DNA of 5,749 bases from an uncultured Steroidobacteraceae bacterium (lineage in GTDB: Bacteria > Pseudomonadota > Gammaproteobacteria > Steroidobacterales > Steroidobacteraceae): NCBI GenBank assembly GCA_955652625.1, contig CATPBM010000050.1:1-5749 (forward strand), given 5' to 3'. The translations under genes were made by a program, and so were the position numbers. Under the pieces are notes generated by a model. The model saw nothing but the letters and a program-made list of their open reading frames with translations. It did not search any database and was not told the origin of the DNA. Shown in pieces: positions 4,744 to 5,749 of this stretch; within the stretch, counting starts at the first letter, position 1, and every line of letters starts with the position of its first letter.

Positions 4744-5749
4744 ATGACGGACAAGAATATCCAGTCGGCGCTCCTCGAGGAGCGCAGCTTTCCGCCGCCG
4801 GCCGAGTTCACGGCCCGCGCCTGCATCAAGCCTAAGGATCTGCAGGCCCTGCGCCGCAGGGCACGCGAGGATCACGTTGGATTCTGGGCGGACCTCGCGG
4901 CGCGCGAGCTCAGCTGGCACAAGCCGTTCACCGTCAAGCTCGACGAGAGCCGCGCTCCCAACTACCGCTGGTTCAGCGACGGGCATCTGAACGCCTCCGC
5001 CAACTGTCTGGACGTGCACCTCAGTGAGCGTGGCCACAAGACCGCCATCATTTTCGAAGGCGAACCCGGGGATGTGCGGCGCCTGAGCTACCGCGAGGTC
5101 CATGCCGAGGTGTGCCGCTTCGCCAACGCGCTCAAGGCGCTGGGCGTGGTCAAGGGCGACCGGGTCATCATCTATATGCCGCTCGTGCCGGAGATCGTGA
5201 TCGCCATGCACGCCTGCAACCGCATCGGCGCGATTCACTCCGTGGTGTTCGGTGGCTTCTCGGCGCAGGCGCTCAAGGATCGCATTCAGGACACGGGGGC
5301 GAAGGTGGTGATCACTGCCGACGGCGGCTGGCGCGGCGGACAGGTGATCAAGCTGAAGGCAGCCGCCGATGAGGCGCTCGCGTCAGGCTGCCCGAGCGTC
5401 AAGCGGGTGATCGTCCTGCAACGCACCGGCAAGCCCGTGGCGATGGACCCCGAGCGCGATCGCTGGTGGCACGAGGTGATCGAGGGCCGCCATTCGATAT
5501 GCGAGCCGGAATGGGTGGAGGCGGAGCACCCCTTGTTCCTGCTGTACACCTCCGGCTCCACCGGCAAGCCCAAGGGCATACAGCATGCGACCGGCGGCTA
5601 CCTGCTCGGCGCCAAGATCACAACGCAGTGGGTATTCGACCTGCGCGATGACGACGTGTTCTGGTGCACCGCGGATGTCGGCTGGGTCACCGGCCACACT
5701 TACGTCGCTTACGGGCCACTTGCCTGCGGCGCCACGATCGTGCTGTACG
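4744..5749 (+). CDS. acs: Acetyl-CoA synthetase (AMP-forming), N-terminal half (cut by window edge)
   Basis: Activates acetate with ATP to acetyl-AMP and then forms acetyl-CoA; cytosolic. From the ATG at 4744 the frame is open to the right edge, giving 335 residues of a protein normally near 650. The N-terminal region (about 30-90) fits the acetyl-CoA synthetase N domain, with [16 protein letters not shown] and [17 protein letters not shown]. Then follow [35 protein letters not shown], the [12 protein letters not shown] segment (188-199), the ATP-binding loop [10 protein letters not shown] (269-278), and the strongly diagnostic stretch [25 protein letters not shown] near the edge. Propionyl-CoA synthetase is a close relative, but the text fits Acs better. 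Gln200 stands where Salmonella Acs has the CoA-contacting Arg194 (alignment by eye). The C-terminal domain with the regulatory acetyl-lysine is outside. A strong AGGAG supports the start. Confidence 0.95.
   Translation, partial: MTDKNIQSALLEERSFPPPAEFTARACIKPKDLQALRRRAREDHVGFWADLAARELSWHKPFTVKLDESRAPNYRWFSDGHLNASANCLDVHLSERGHKTAIIFEGEPGDVRRLSYREVHAEVCRFANALKALGVVKGDRVIIYMPLVPEIVIAMHACNRIGAIHSVVFGGFSAQALKDRIQDTGAKVVITADGGWRGGQVIKLKAAADEALASGCPSVKRVIVLQRTGKPVAMDPERDRWWHEVIEGRHSICEPEWVEAEHPLFLLYTSGSTGKPKGIQHATGGYLLGAKITTQWVFDLRDDDVFWCTADVGWVTGHTYVAYGPLACGATIVLY

Overview
This is a GC-rich bacterial chromosomal window with dense gene packing. The organism is probably a proteobacterium, most likely a gammaproteobacterium. 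That guess rests on protein style: a three-gene proton-translocating transhydrogenase, a stand-alone 5'-3' exonuclease, a fructosamine-kinase-family protein and an AMP-forming acetyl-CoA synthetase. No rRNA or other taxonomic marker is present. There are no insertion sequences, tRNAs, CRISPR arrays or phage genes, so it reads as ordinary core and shell chromosome.

Layout: the left third (1-2091) is a minus-strand operon for the membrane transhydrogenase. Reading in its own direction it runs pntAA (967-2091), pntAB (657-962) and pntB (starts at 657 and leaves the window at base 1). The genes are 4 bp apart and then overlap by 1 bp. A 114-bp divergent intergenic region (2092-2205) follows. It is AT-rich in its middle, holds a 20-bp near-perfect palindrome close to pntAA, and has candidate back-to-back promoters. 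To the right are three closely spaced plus-strand genes: an HNH endonuclease (2206-2880), a 5'-3' exonuclease of the polymerase-I N-domain/FEN type (2877-3764, overlapping by 4 bp through a TTG start) and a fructosamine/ketosamine-3-kinase family protein (3775-4662). After 81 bp comes acs, acetyl-CoA synthetase (4744 to beyond the right edge), with its own strong ribosome binding site.

How they work together: PntAA-PntAB-PntB form one complex that couples the proton gradient to NADPH production from NADH. Acs activates acetate for central metabolism. The HNH and FEN-like proteins are probably translationally coupled nucleases; a shared DNA-processing role is likely, but no partner or pathway can be read from the window. 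The kinase would act in repair of glycated protein amines.

The points most worth a second look are the coupled nuclease pair, the intergenic palindrome, the possibly leaderless start of the HNH gene, the position of the transhydrogenase channel histidine (in PntAB rather than PntB), and a sigma-54-like element ahead of acs. I found no clearly new large system here.
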